Below, in pieces: positions 1 through 5,003 of a DNA stretch of 10,233 bases. How positions within the stretch are numbered: position 1 is the first letter of the stretch; each line of letters opens with the position of its first letter. Both the position numbers and the translations under genes were made by a program. The DNA comes from 40CM-4-65-16 sp035279785 (lineage in GTDB: Bacteria > Chloroflexota > Dormibacteria > Dormibacterales > Dormibacteraceae): contig DATEHC010000039.1 of NCBI GenBank assembly GCA_035279785.1, positions 1 to 10,233 on the forward strand, read 5' to 3'. A model generated the notes under the pieces. That model had not been told where the DNA came from and made no database searches. It saw nothing but the letters and a program-made list of their open reading frames with translations.

Positions 1-414
1 AGTCCGCGACTACCTCGTGCGATCCAGGGTCTCAAGTTCCGGATCACGTTCCGGGGCCGGATGATCGAGGTGCGAGTCAATCACAAGAGCGCGAGGTACA
101 CGCTTGTGCGGGGTCGCCCGATCACGTTCGAGCACTATGCCGAGCAGGTCCGCCTGGGCCGGCGAGCAGTGACACGCGCGATACCGCCGAGGAAATCGCT
201 GACCGAACCCAAGCAGCCGGAGGGTCGAGAACCTGCCCGACGAGCCGGGCAGGCTCAACCCCGAAAACTTCGACCTACTTCAGCTCCGCGGTCGCGCCGG
301 CTTCCTTCAGGCGCGCAACGGCTTTCTCCGCGTCCGCCTTCGACACGTTCTCGAGCACGGGCTTCGGGGCCGCGTCGACGAGGTCCTTCGCCTCCTTCAA
401 GCCGAGCTGCGTGA
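1..414 (+). CDS. GH65 family glycoside phosphorylase/hydrolase, C-terminal end (5' cut by window)
   Basis: Only the last part of the gene is in the window, read in frame from base 1. The visible protein resembles the C-terminal beta-sandwich of glycoside hydrolase family 65 (maltose, trehalose or kojibiose phosphorylases): LKFRITFRGRMIEVRVNHK, then SARYTLVRGRPITFEHYAEQ and VRLGRRAVTRAIPP. In the family this small domain follows the catalytic (alpha/alpha)6 barrel, which lies outside the window, so the substrate cannot be told. Family members usually end soon after this point. Here no in-frame stop occurs until 412-414, so the frame runs through a hairpin at 222-261 and 140 bases into rplL on the other strand. 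The last 50 or so residues are Arg/Pro/Ser-rich and look like antisense translation rather than folded protein. The family call rests on remembered motifs, not a search. Confidence 0.7.
   Translation, partial: SPRLPRAIQGLKFRITFRGRMIEVRVNHKSARYTLVRGRPITFEHYAEQVRLGRRAVTRAIPPRKSLTEPKQPEGREPARRAGQAQPRKLRPTSAPRSRRLPSGAQRLSPRPPSTRSRARASGPRRRGPSPPSSRAA
222..261. terminator. Hairpin between convergent GH65 and rplL (probable bidirectional terminator)
   Basis: An 8-bp perfect stem (232-239 with 246-253, CCTGCCCG/CGGGCAGG, 6-nt loop) extends through GAG/CTC (227-229 with 254-256) and GGGT/ACCC (222-225 with 258-261), with a two-base bulge and one mismatch. It lies 14 bases beyond the rplL stop. There is no strong T-run on either side, so intrinsic termination may be weak. 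The position between convergent genes supports a terminator role, but the GH65 frame reads through it. Confidence 0.55.
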
Positions 415-676
415 GCTCGCGGACGGCCTTGATCACGTTGATCTTGCTGTCGCCGACCGCGGTCAGGGTGACCGTGAACTCGGTCTGCTCCTCTTCCGCC
501 GCAGCGGCCTCGCCGCCGCCCGCGGCCGGTCCGGCAGCCGCGGCCACGGCCACGGGGGCCGCCGCCTTGATGCCGAACTCGTCCTCGATGGCCTTCACGG
601 CCTCGACGACGTCCAGGATGCTCCAGTCCTTGAGCGCCTCTACGAATTCCTTCGGGGTGATCTTGGTCGCCGCCAT
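275..676 (-). CDS. rplL: 50S ribosomal protein L7/L12
   Basis: A 133-residue L7/L12, the multicopy ribosomal stalk protein that recruits and stimulates translational GTPases. The N-terminal dimerisation and L10-binding domain (about 1-37) is followed by an Ala/Gly-rich hinge (about 38-62) and the C-terminal factor-binding domain (about 64-133). That domain carries the conserved stretch KINVIKAVRELTQLGLKEAK (78-97), then DLVDAAPKPV; the usual TGLGL is TQLGL here. Length is normal to slightly long because of the hinge. The ATG directly follows the rplJ TAA with no spacer, and its GGAGG ribosome binding site lies inside the last codons of rplJ, so the two genes are translationally close. It is probably transcribed from the promoter and L10 leader upstream of rplJ. 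No rpoB follows; the next gene is convergent. Confidence 0.97.
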   Translation of the reverse strand: MAATKITPKEFVEALKDWSILDVVEAVKAIEDEFGIKAAAPVAVAAAAGPAAGGGEAAAAEEEQTEFTVTLTAVGDSKINVIKAVRELTQLGLKEAKDLVDAAPKPVLENVSKADAEKAVARLKEAGATAELK

Positions 677-1210
677 TTACGCTGCCTCCAGTTTGTTCTT
701 GTAAGCGTCCAGCACTCCGATGAGCTGCTGGACAGGGGTCTGCATGATTCCGACGAGCTGGCCGACCGGTGACTGAAGCGTGCCCATCAGCTGGGCGATC
801 AACGACTCGCGCGACGGCAGGTCCGCCAGCTGCTTGACCTGATCCGGCGTGAAGACCCGGCCTTCGACCAGCCCGCCCTTGACGTCGAGCTTCAACCTCG
901 TGGCGCGCAGCCACTCGTTGATGAGCTTGGACGGCGCGCTGAGGTCCTCGTAGCCGAACGCGATGGCCACCGGGCCTTCGAGCTCTTTCTCCAGGTCGGC
1001 CACGCCGGCGGACGAAGCCGCGCGCCGGGCCAGCGTGTTCTTGACGACCCGGTACTCGACGTCGCCGGTGCGCAGCTTGCCGCGGAGGTCCTGGATCTGG
1101 CTCACGGTCAGGCCGCGATAGTCGGTCAGGACCGCGACCTTCGCCTTCTTCAGCTTCTCGGCCAGCAGCTCGACCTGCTCTGCCTTCTGTTCCTTGCGTG
1201 CTCTGGGCAA
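677..1210 (-). CDS. rplJ: 50S ribosomal protein L10
   Basis: A 177-residue L10, which anchors L12 dimers to the 23S rRNA at the stalk base. Recognisable segments are VAVLTDYRGLTV (25-36), EYRVVKNTLARRA (52-64) and GPVAIAFGYED (79-89), followed by the long C-terminal helix that binds L12. That helix holds three tandem 11-residue units (143-153, 154-164, 165-175), each starting G and ending in a QL/KL-type hydrophobic pair, suggesting three L12-dimer sites. The start is TTG at 1208-1210: it has a GGGAGGA ribosome binding site 8 bases upstream and gives the expected N-terminus MPRARKEQK. The ribosome binding site lies in the 3' arm of an intrinsic terminator hairpin downstream of an L10 leader, so control by L10/L12 is likely. 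The stop TAA touches the rplL ATG. Confidence 0.97.
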   Translation of the reverse strand: MPRARKEQKAEQVELLAEKLKKAKVAVLTDYRGLTVSQIQDLRGKLRTGDVEYRVVKNTLARRAASSAGVADLEKELEGPVAIAFGYEDLSAPSKLINEWLRATRLKLDVKGGLVEGRVFTPDQVKQLADLPSRESLIAQLMGTLQSPVGQLVGIMQTPVQQLIGVLDAYKNKLEAA

Positions 1211-1212
1211 AT

Positions 1213-1251
1213 AAAAAATCCTCCCTGCCCAACCGCGTCAAGGCAGGAAGG
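1213..1251 (-). terminator. Attenuator hairpin plus U6 that also covers the rplJ ribosome binding site
   Basis: On the minus strand, CCTTCCTGCC (1251-1242) pairs with GGCAGGGAGG (1229-1220): ten base pairs with one G-U, a 12-nt loop, then A and six T (1218-1213). This is a canonical intrinsic terminator directly in front of rplJ. The 3' arm contains the GGGAGGA (1225-1219) that serves the TTG start at 1210. Folding would therefore both stop transcription and hide the ribosome binding site. It fits the known L10-leader mechanism in Gram-positive bacteria, where L10-L12 binding to the upstream aptamer favours termination. Confidence 0.85.
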
Positions 1252-1323
1252 ATCGAAAAATCCCTTAATTGCCTCGGTAGGAAATTAAGCCGGATCGCGC
1301 CGGCGCCTACGGTCTAGGGCAGG
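1252..1323 (-). ncRNA. Ribosomal protein L10 leader RNA (aptamer part)
   Basis: The minus strand upstream of rplJ carries the hallmark conserved bases of the L10 leader family: CCGTAGGCGCC (1311-1301), then GGCTTAATTTCCTACCGAGG (1292-1273). A stem CTTAAT/ATTAAG (1290-1285 with 1270-1265) encloses the CCTACCGAGG loop, and a GCCGG/CCGGC stem sits before it. In this family the structure binds the L10-(L12) complex for feedback on rplJ-rplL. It is followed directly by the attenuator hairpin at 1213-1251. The 5' boundary is estimated from the -10 box at 1330-1335. Confidence 0.85.
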
Positions 1324-1329
1324 CCGCTG

Positions 1330-1335
1330 ATTATA
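1330..1335 (-). promoter_or_regulatory. Consensus -10 box of the rplJ-rplL promoter
   Basis: A perfect TATAAT on the minus strand lies 9 bases past the GNAT stop and just ahead of the L10 leader, placing the transcription start near 1323. No good TTGACA lies 16-18 bases upstream (the matching hexamer is A-rich). Position relative to the leader is the main support. It implies that rplJ-rplL is a transcription unit of its own. Confidence 0.6.
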
Positions 1336-1344
1336 CGGAGATGC

Positions 1345-1884
1345 TCATCGCGCTTTTTCCCAGTCCTCGCGCCGCAGCTCGGTGAGGATGTGGTCGTGCC
1401 ATTTGCCGTCGATGAAGACGTCGTCGTGCCAGCGCCCGACTTCCCTGTAACCGGCCGCCTTCTGCGCCCGGCCGCTCGCGACGTTGCCGTCGATGTAACC
1501 GGAGCGCAGCGTGCGAAGGGGCGTCTGCATGAACGCATACTCGGCGCGGAGCTGCATCAGCTCGCGGGCGATGCCCTTCCCCCACACCGACTTGTCCGCA
1601 ATCACGGTCCCTGTCATACCGAAGCCGTTCTTCCAGTCGATGCCTCGGATTCCGGTGCCTCCGACGAGCCGGCCTTGGTGCTCCAGCGCCCACCAGATGT
1701 CGTCAGAACTCCGGGCGATGTGGTCGAGGAACTCCTTCTCCATCTCAATCGATGGCGGGTTGCGCAGCTTCATGAAGCGGGTGACCTCCATGTCCTCGAA
1801 CCACGCCGCGATCGCTGCCACGTCGTCCGTCGGGCGAGGCGGGCGCAGGCAAACGAGCTTTCCCTGGATCACGGGGCCATACAT
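1345..1884 (-). CDS. GNAT family N-acetyltransferase (RimJ/RimL type)
   Basis: A 179-residue GNAT acetyltransferase of the RimJ/RimL-like (Acetyltransf_3) type, which transfers acetyl from acetyl-CoA to an amine. Segments in order: beta-1 with LVCLRPPRPTDD (10-21), RFMKLRNPP (36-44), WWALEHQGRLVGGTGIRGID (64-83), the CoA-binding loop SVWGKGIARELM (99-110, the (Q/R)xxGx(G/A) site), and NVASGRAQKAAGY (134-146), the typical N..S....K.G(F/Y) of motif B. Length is normal. The ATG at 1882-1884 is chosen because homologous sequence starts with a short beta strand here; there is no good ribosome binding site, and a perfect palindrome spans the codon. It follows the SRPBCC gene by 11 bases and ends 9 bases before the rplJ -10 box. 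The substrate is unknown: RimL acetylates L12 in E. coli, and the position beside rplJ-rplL is suggestive, but that link is inference only. Confidence 0.87.
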   Translation of the reverse strand: MYGPVIQGKLVCLRPPRPTDDVAAIAAWFEDMEVTRFMKLRNPPSIEMEKEFLDHIARSSDDIWWALEHQGRLVGGTGIRGIDWKNGFGMTGTVIADKSVWGKGIARELMQLRAEYAFMQTPLRTLRSGYIDGNVASGRAQKAAGYREVGRWHDDVFIDGKWHDHILTELRREDWEKAR

Positions 1885-1890
1885 GGCCCC
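1873..1890. repeat. Perfect 8-bp inverted repeat across the GNAT start codon
   Basis: GGGGCCAT, two bases, ATGGCCCC: a perfect palindrome in an 18-base stretch covering the start codon at 1882-1884. As RNA it could form a hairpin with a very tight loop, hiding the start, or as DNA it could bind a dimeric regulator. It may also be chance in GC-rich coding DNA. Confidence 0.5.
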
Positions 1891-1895
1891 GAAGA

Positions 1896-2744
1896 TTACT
1901 GCCGCTCGAGGATTTCTCTTAGCTTTGCGAGGCTTCGGTCCGCCCTCGCCCGCCTCACGGCGCGCTGCGACCTGAGCATGAGGATCGAGCCCAGGAAGGC
2001 CTGGTGAAACGGAATCCTCCCCTTCACCTCGATCTCGACTCGGGTGCCGCCCGCGGCGTCGCCGTACCTGGTTGTCGAAATGACCAATCTCCTTCTGTCG
2101 CGGGCAGACAGCAGCGCGCCCTGCTCGAAACCGACGACCTCGGTCACGACCTCGACCGTCGTGGGCAACATCCTCGGCCCGCGCACCGGAGCCTCGTACC
2201 GCCGGACCTGGGTGACGCGGCTTCCCAATCGCAACGGGCCGGGCGGGTCGGCGATCGCCGAGACCAGCTGCTCGTCGTACCGCGGCCAGTTCGCCGCGTC
2301 GGTCATGAACGCGAACACAGCGTCGCGCGGAGCCTTGATCTCGATCGACGAGAGGGCGCCGAATCGCCTTGTGCGAGGAATCGCCCAGAAGCAGATCCAC
2401 GCCGCGTTCAACACGAGATTGGCGATGGCGAAGCCCGGCTCCCACACCGCGATGAAGAGGCTGATCGCGAGCACGATCCCGATCCACACGACGACGTACG
2501 CGATCCCCAGCGAGTTGAGCCGGCTCGAGGACAGCGGAGCCCGGTTGATCGAAGTTGCCACTGCGTATGAACCGGCGCCCAGGGCGAGGAGCGCCGGGAC
2601 GAGAGCGACGTTGACGAGGAAACCGAGGTCCTGTGCCGGCCGCGGCGCGATCGCGTACGTCACGAGCGCGAGGAACGGGATCGCGGCGAGGAGGCCGAGA
2701 GCGACGGCGACGTAGATCGACGCCGAGCGGATGAACGCGCCCAC
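1896..2744 (-). CDS. Membrane-anchored SRPBCC (polyketide cyclase/dehydrase-like) protein
   Basis: A 282-residue protein with two parts. Residues 1-122 are hydrophobic, with about four membrane segments (8-32, 40-62, 80-101, 104-122). Residues 131-282 look like an SRPBCC/START-like domain: SSIEIKAPRDAVFAFMTDAA (132-151), then NWPRYDEQLVSAI and LGSRVTQVRRY (173-183), TTVEVVTEVVGFEQG, and a basic C-terminal helix. SRPBCC domains bind hydrophobic ligands; none can be named here. The first usable start in frame is GTG at 2742-2744, with no ribosome binding site. Upstream of it the frame stays open back to the rplA stop and codes another hydrophobic stretch with GC-rich third positions but no ATG/GTG/TTG, so the true N-terminus is uncertain. 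The gene lies 51 bases after rplA in the same reading frame and 11 bases before the GNAT gene. Confidence 0.72.
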   Translation of the reverse strand: MGAFIRSASIYVAVALGLLAAIPFLALVTYAIAPRPAQDLGFLVNVALVPALLALGAGSYAVATSINRAPLSSSRLNSLGIAYVVVWIGIVLAISLFIAVWEPGFAIANLVLNAAWICFWAIPRTRRFGALSSIEIKAPRDAVFAFMTDAANWPRYDEQLVSAIADPPGPLRLGSRVTQVRRYEAPVRGPRMLPTTVEVVTEVVGFEQGALLSARDRRRLVISTTRYGDAAGGTRVEIEVKGRIPFHQAFLGSILMLRSQRAVRRARADRSLAKLREILERQ

Positions 2745-2795
2745 GCCGATGACGAGCAGGACCGCGGCGATGAAGGCGGCGGCGAGCTGCGTTGG

Positions 2796-3527
2796 TTAGC
2801 TGGCTACGTGGAGCTTCGCGGCTTCGCGCACGTCGACCGGGACCGACGGTCCCTGGGTCGAGGTCAGGAAGAACGTCCGCAGGTACTGGCCCTTCGACGC
2901 GGACGGTTTGTTGCGGATGAGCGCGTCGACGAGCGTCGTCAGGTTCTGGTGCAGCGCGCCCTGGTCGAACGAAACCTTGCCGATGGGCACATGGACGATG
3001 CCGAACTTGTCGGTCCGGAACTCGACCTTGCCGCCCTTCGCCTCGCGCACGGCGCGACCGACGTCGTTGGTCACGGTGCCCGACTTCGGGTTCGGCATCA
3101 AGCCGCGCGGCCCGAGCGTCTTACCCAGCGGTCCGACCTTGGCCATCATGTCCGGCGTCGCGATCGCGGCGTCGAACTCGGTCCAGCCGTCCTGCACGCG
3201 CTTCACGAGGTCGTCGCCGCCGACGACGTCCGCCCCGGCGTCCTGGGCCTCGCGCGCCTTCTCGCCCGCCGCGAACACGGCGACGCGCACCTTCTTGCCG
3301 GTGCCGTTGGGCAGCACGACCGAGCCGCGGACCATCTGCTCCGCGTGCCGTGGGTCGACACCGAGGCGGATGTGCGCCTCGATGGTCGCGTCGAACTTCG
3401 AGATGGACGTGTCGCGGACGATCTCGACCGCCTTCTGCGTGTCGAGCCCGCCGTCGCCGTTCGACCCGAGGGCGGCTTCGACCTTCTTGACCGCCTCGAT
3501 GTACTTCTTGCCGCGCCTCTTAGGCAT
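2796..3527 (-). CDS. rplA: 50S ribosomal protein L1
   Basis: A 243-residue L1, which forms the mobile stalk near the ribosomal E site and in many bacteria represses its own operon by binding the mRNA. It starts with MPKRRGKKYIEAVKKV, then FDATIEAHIRLGVDPRHAEQ (45-64), RGSVVLPNGTGK (67-78) and the L1 signature from FDAAIATPDMM (118-128) to GPLGKTLGPRGLMPNPKSGT (132-151). The C-terminal part KFGIVHVPIGKVSF (174-187) completes domain I. Length is standard. The ATG is three bases after the rplK TGA, with GAGG in the end of rplK as a poorly spaced ribosome binding site. It is the last ribosomal gene of the rpmG-secE-nusG-rplK-rplA unit; rplJ-rplL, normally next, are displaced by two unrelated genes. 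Confidence 0.97.
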   Translation of the reverse strand: MPKRRGKKYIEAVKKVEAALGSNGDGGLDTQKAVEIVRDTSISKFDATIEAHIRLGVDPRHAEQMVRGSVVLPNGTGKKVRVAVFAAGEKAREAQDAGADVVGGDDLVKRVQDGWTEFDAAIATPDMMAKVGPLGKTLGPRGLMPNPKSGTVTNDVGRAVREAKGGKVEFRTDKFGIVHVPIGKVSFDQGALHQNLTTLVDALIRNKPSASKGQYLRTFFLTSTQGPSVPVDVREAAKLHVAS

Positions 3528-3530
3528 CGA

Positions 3531-3959
3531 TCAGTCCACGACCTCGAGGCCCATCGACCGCGCGGTGCCCTCGATCATCTTGGCCGCCTGGTCTGGGTCG
3601 TAGGCATTGAGGTCCTTGCCCTTGGTGTCGACGATCTGGCGGATCTGCGACCGCGAGACGCGTCCGACCTTTTCCCGGTTCGGCTTGGCCGAACCCTTGT
3701 CCACGCCGGCCGCGCGCTTGAGCAGCTGCACCGCGGGCGGCGTCTTCAGGACGAACGAAAACGAGCGGTCCTCGAAGATCGTGATCAAGGCCGGCACCAC
3801 GTCGCCAGCCTGAGCCTGCGTCCTCTCGTTGTAGGCCTTGGTGAACTCCATGATGTTTATGCCGTGCGGGCCGAGCGCGGTGCCGACCGGCGGCGCCGGG
3901 GTGGCGCGACCAGCCTGCAGCTCGAGCTTCAGTACCGCGCGGACCTTCTTCTTGCCCAC
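3531..3959 (-). CDS. rplK: 50S ribosomal protein L11
   Basis: A 142-residue L11, part of the GTPase-associated centre at the base of the L10-L12 stalk, binding 23S rRNA. The N-terminal domain shows the conserved Pro/Gly-rich segment ATPAPPVGTALGPHGINIME (19-38) and FTKAYNERT. The C-terminal RNA-binding domain holds FSFVLKTPPAVQLLKRAAGV (67-86) and VSRSQIRQIVDTKGKDLNA (101-119). Length is exactly typical. The start is GTG at 3957-3959, directly abutting the nusG TAG, with AAGGTG in the last nusG codons as a possible ribosome binding site. It is translationally close to nusG and precedes rplA by three bases, the common nusG-rplK-rplA order. Confidence 0.97.
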   Translation of the reverse strand: MGKKKVRAVLKLELQAGRATPAPPVGTALGPHGINIMEFTKAYNERTQAQAGDVVPALITIFEDRSFSFVLKTPPAVQLLKRAAGVDKGSAKPNREKVGRVSRSQIRQIVDTKGKDLNAYDPDQAAKMIEGTARSMGLEVVD

Positions 3960-4520
3960 CTAGTGCACCTTCTCGACCTGCAGGAGGTCGAGCTCGACGG
4001 GCGTCTCGCGCCCGAACATGTTGACGAGCACCTTCAGCTTGCCCTTCTCGGGATTGATCTCGTCGACCTTGCCGTGGAAGTCCGTGAACGGTCCGTCGAC
4101 GACGCGTACGGACTCGCCGACCGCGAACTCGACGCGGATCTTCGGCGCCTCCTGCTTCATCTGCTTCTGGATGGCGCGGACCTCTTTCTCCTGAAGCGGC
4201 ACCGGGCTGTTGGCGGAGCCGACGAAGCTGGTCACGCCGGGCGTGTTGCGCACGACGAACCACGACTCGTTCGACATCTTCATCTTCACCAGGATGTAGC
4301 CGGGGAAGATTCGCTTCTGGACGTGTCTGCGCTTGCCGTCCTTGATCTCGATCTCGTCTTCCATCGGCACGAGCACCTGCAGGATCTTGTCCTGCATGTC
4401 CATCGACTCGATGCGCTTCTCGAGGTTCTTCTTGACCTTCTCCTCGTGCCCCGAGTACGCGTGCACGACGTACCACTGCGCGTCGTCGTCGGGCGTGGGT
4501 TGCGTCCTCTCGACCGCCAT
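3960..4520 (-). CDS. nusG: Transcription termination/antitermination protein NusG
   Basis: A 186-residue NusG, which binds RNA polymerase to promote processive elongation and couples it to Rho or to the ribosome through S10. The NGN domain starts at WYVVHAYSGHEEKVKKNL (16-33) and includes VPMEDEIEIKDGKRRHVQKR (51-70) and FPGYILVKM (72-80). The C-terminal KOW domain is FAVGESVRVVDGPFTDFHGK (132-151) through KVLVNMFGRETPVELDLLQV. Length is typical. Its ATG overlaps the secE TGA by one base (TGATG), so translation is probably coupled. The secE-nusG-rplK order is nearly universal in bacteria. Confidence 0.98.
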   Translation of the reverse strand: MAVERTQPTPDDDAQWYVVHAYSGHEEKVKKNLEKRIESMDMQDKILQVLVPMEDEIEIKDGKRRHVQKRIFPGYILVKMKMSNESWFVVRNTPGVTSFVGSANSPVPLQEKEVRAIQKQMKQEAPKIRVEFAVGESVRVVDGPFTDFHGKVDEINPEKGKLKVLVNMFGRETPVELDLLQVEKVH

Positions 4521-4762
4521 CAGTGGACTCCGTTGTTGTAGATGGTCGCCTTGGTGATGGCGCCCAGCAGGTAGTCGGTGCCGCCGATGAAGACGCCGAG
4601 CAGCACGACCGTGAAGATCACCACGAGCGTGTAGCGGTACAGCTCACCGCCTGTCGGCCATACGACCTTGCGAAGCTCGTCGTAGACGTCGCGGAGGAAC
4701 TGTCCGATGCCGCCCGACTGCTGGGCTCTCGGCTCGTCGCGCCGGCGTGTGCTTACTGCCAT
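4520..4762 (-). CDS. secE: Preprotein translocase subunit SecE
   Basis: An 80-residue SecE, the essential small membrane subunit that clamps SecY in the Sec translocon. After a charged, probably disordered N-terminus (1-20) comes the amphipathic helix FLRDVYDELRKVVWPTGGEL (22-41), with the conserved K-x-V-x-W-P-T core at 32-37, then one membrane segment (about 43-65, LYRYTLVVIFTVVLLGVFIG). This is the single-span form usual outside gamma-proteobacteria. The start ATG lies 6 bases after the rpmG stop. The nearest ribosome binding site candidate (GGGAG in the end of rpmG) is about 15 bases away, so translation may depend on rpmG. Confidence 0.96.
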   Translation of the reverse strand: MAVSTRRRDEPRAQQSGGIGQFLRDVYDELRKVVWPTGGELYRYTLVVIFTVVLLGVFIGGTDYLLGAITKATIYNNGVH

Positions 4763-4768
4763 ATCTGG

Positions 4769-4918
4769 TTACTTGGTCTCCCGATGAAGGGTGTGCTTGT
4801 GATCCCACCTGCAGTACTTCATGAGCTCGATCCGGTCGGGATCGTTCTTCTTGTTCTTCAGGGTGGTGTAGTTCCGTCTCTTGCAGACGGTGCAGGCGAG
4901 GGTGATGACTTCTTCCAT
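4769..4918 (-). CDS. rpmG: 50S ribosomal protein L33
   Basis: A 49-residue L33, a small protein of the large ribosomal subunit near the E site. The sequence begins MEEVITLACTVCKRRNYTTL, continues KNKKNDPDRIELMKYC and ends HKHTLHRETK, matching the zinc-ribbon type of L33. The first zinc pair is intact (C9, C12). In the second pair C36 is present, but the usual second cysteine (as in YCPxCRKHT of other L33 proteins) is Asp39, followed by His40. It is the first gene of the rpmG-secE-nusG-rplK-rplA unit, 6 bases before secE. The ATG at 4916-4918 has no clear ribosome binding site: upstream are a C-rich patch and AGATAGACAAGC. Confidence 0.95.
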   Translation of the reverse strand: MEEVITLACTVCKRRNYTTLKNKKNDPDRIELMKYCRWDHKHTLHRETK

Positions 4919-4940
4919 GCTTGTCTATCTGGCGGGGGAA

Positions 4941-4965
4941 AGAAAAAAGCCTAGGTTCCCTAGGC
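4941..4965 (-). terminator. Terminator-like hairpin with U6 in the rpmG leader
   Basis: On the minus strand GCCTAGG, loop GAA, CCTAGGC form a perfect 7-bp stem (4965-4949), followed at once by TTTTTTCT (4948-4941). This is the form of an intrinsic terminator, 22 bases upstream of the rpmG start, with no minus-strand gene before it to terminate. It may be an attenuator for the ribosomal operon, a 5'-end mRNA hairpin, or a block to antisense transcripts from the dehydrogenase gene. Confidence 0.7.
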
Positions 4966-4972
4966 GGTGTCA

Positions 4973-4981
4973 ATAGTACCA
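4973..4981 (-). promoter_or_regulatory. Possible extended -10 promoter of the rpmG operon
   Basis: TGGTACTAT on the minus strand fits an extended -10 (TGn plus TACTAT). No good -35 lies 17 bases upstream. Transcription would begin near 4966, so the mRNA would start with the hairpin at 4949-4965. A TTGACA at 4973-4968 has no -10 at proper distance. The true promoter could lie further upstream inside the divergent gene. Confidence 0.35.
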
Positions 4982-5003
4982 GACGGTAGACAATCTCCCT
5001 GAA

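Noticed and set aside
1345..2487. 380-residue fusion of an N-terminal stretch with the GNAT domain
   Set aside because: The part upstream of 1884 is the SRPBCC gene read in a wrong frame (Arg/Gly/Asp-rich); the SRPBCC frame has coherent membrane segments and domain motifs. The GNAT starts at the ATG at 1884.
2808..4541. 577-codon open frame on the plus strand opposite rplA, rplK and nusG
   Set aside because: It is antisense to three certain ribosomal/NusG genes. Its Arg/Asp/Leu/His-rich composition is the usual mirror of GC-rich coding DNA.
4968..4973. TTGACA on the minus strand as a -35 box for rpmG
   Set aside because: At 16-18 bases downstream there is only GCTTTTT, not a -10; the hexamer seems accidental.
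4919..5003. A tRNA gene upstream of rpmG, as in some bacteria
   Set aside because: No cloverleaf, T-loop GTTCRA or acceptor stem can be drawn; only the terminator-like hairpin is present.
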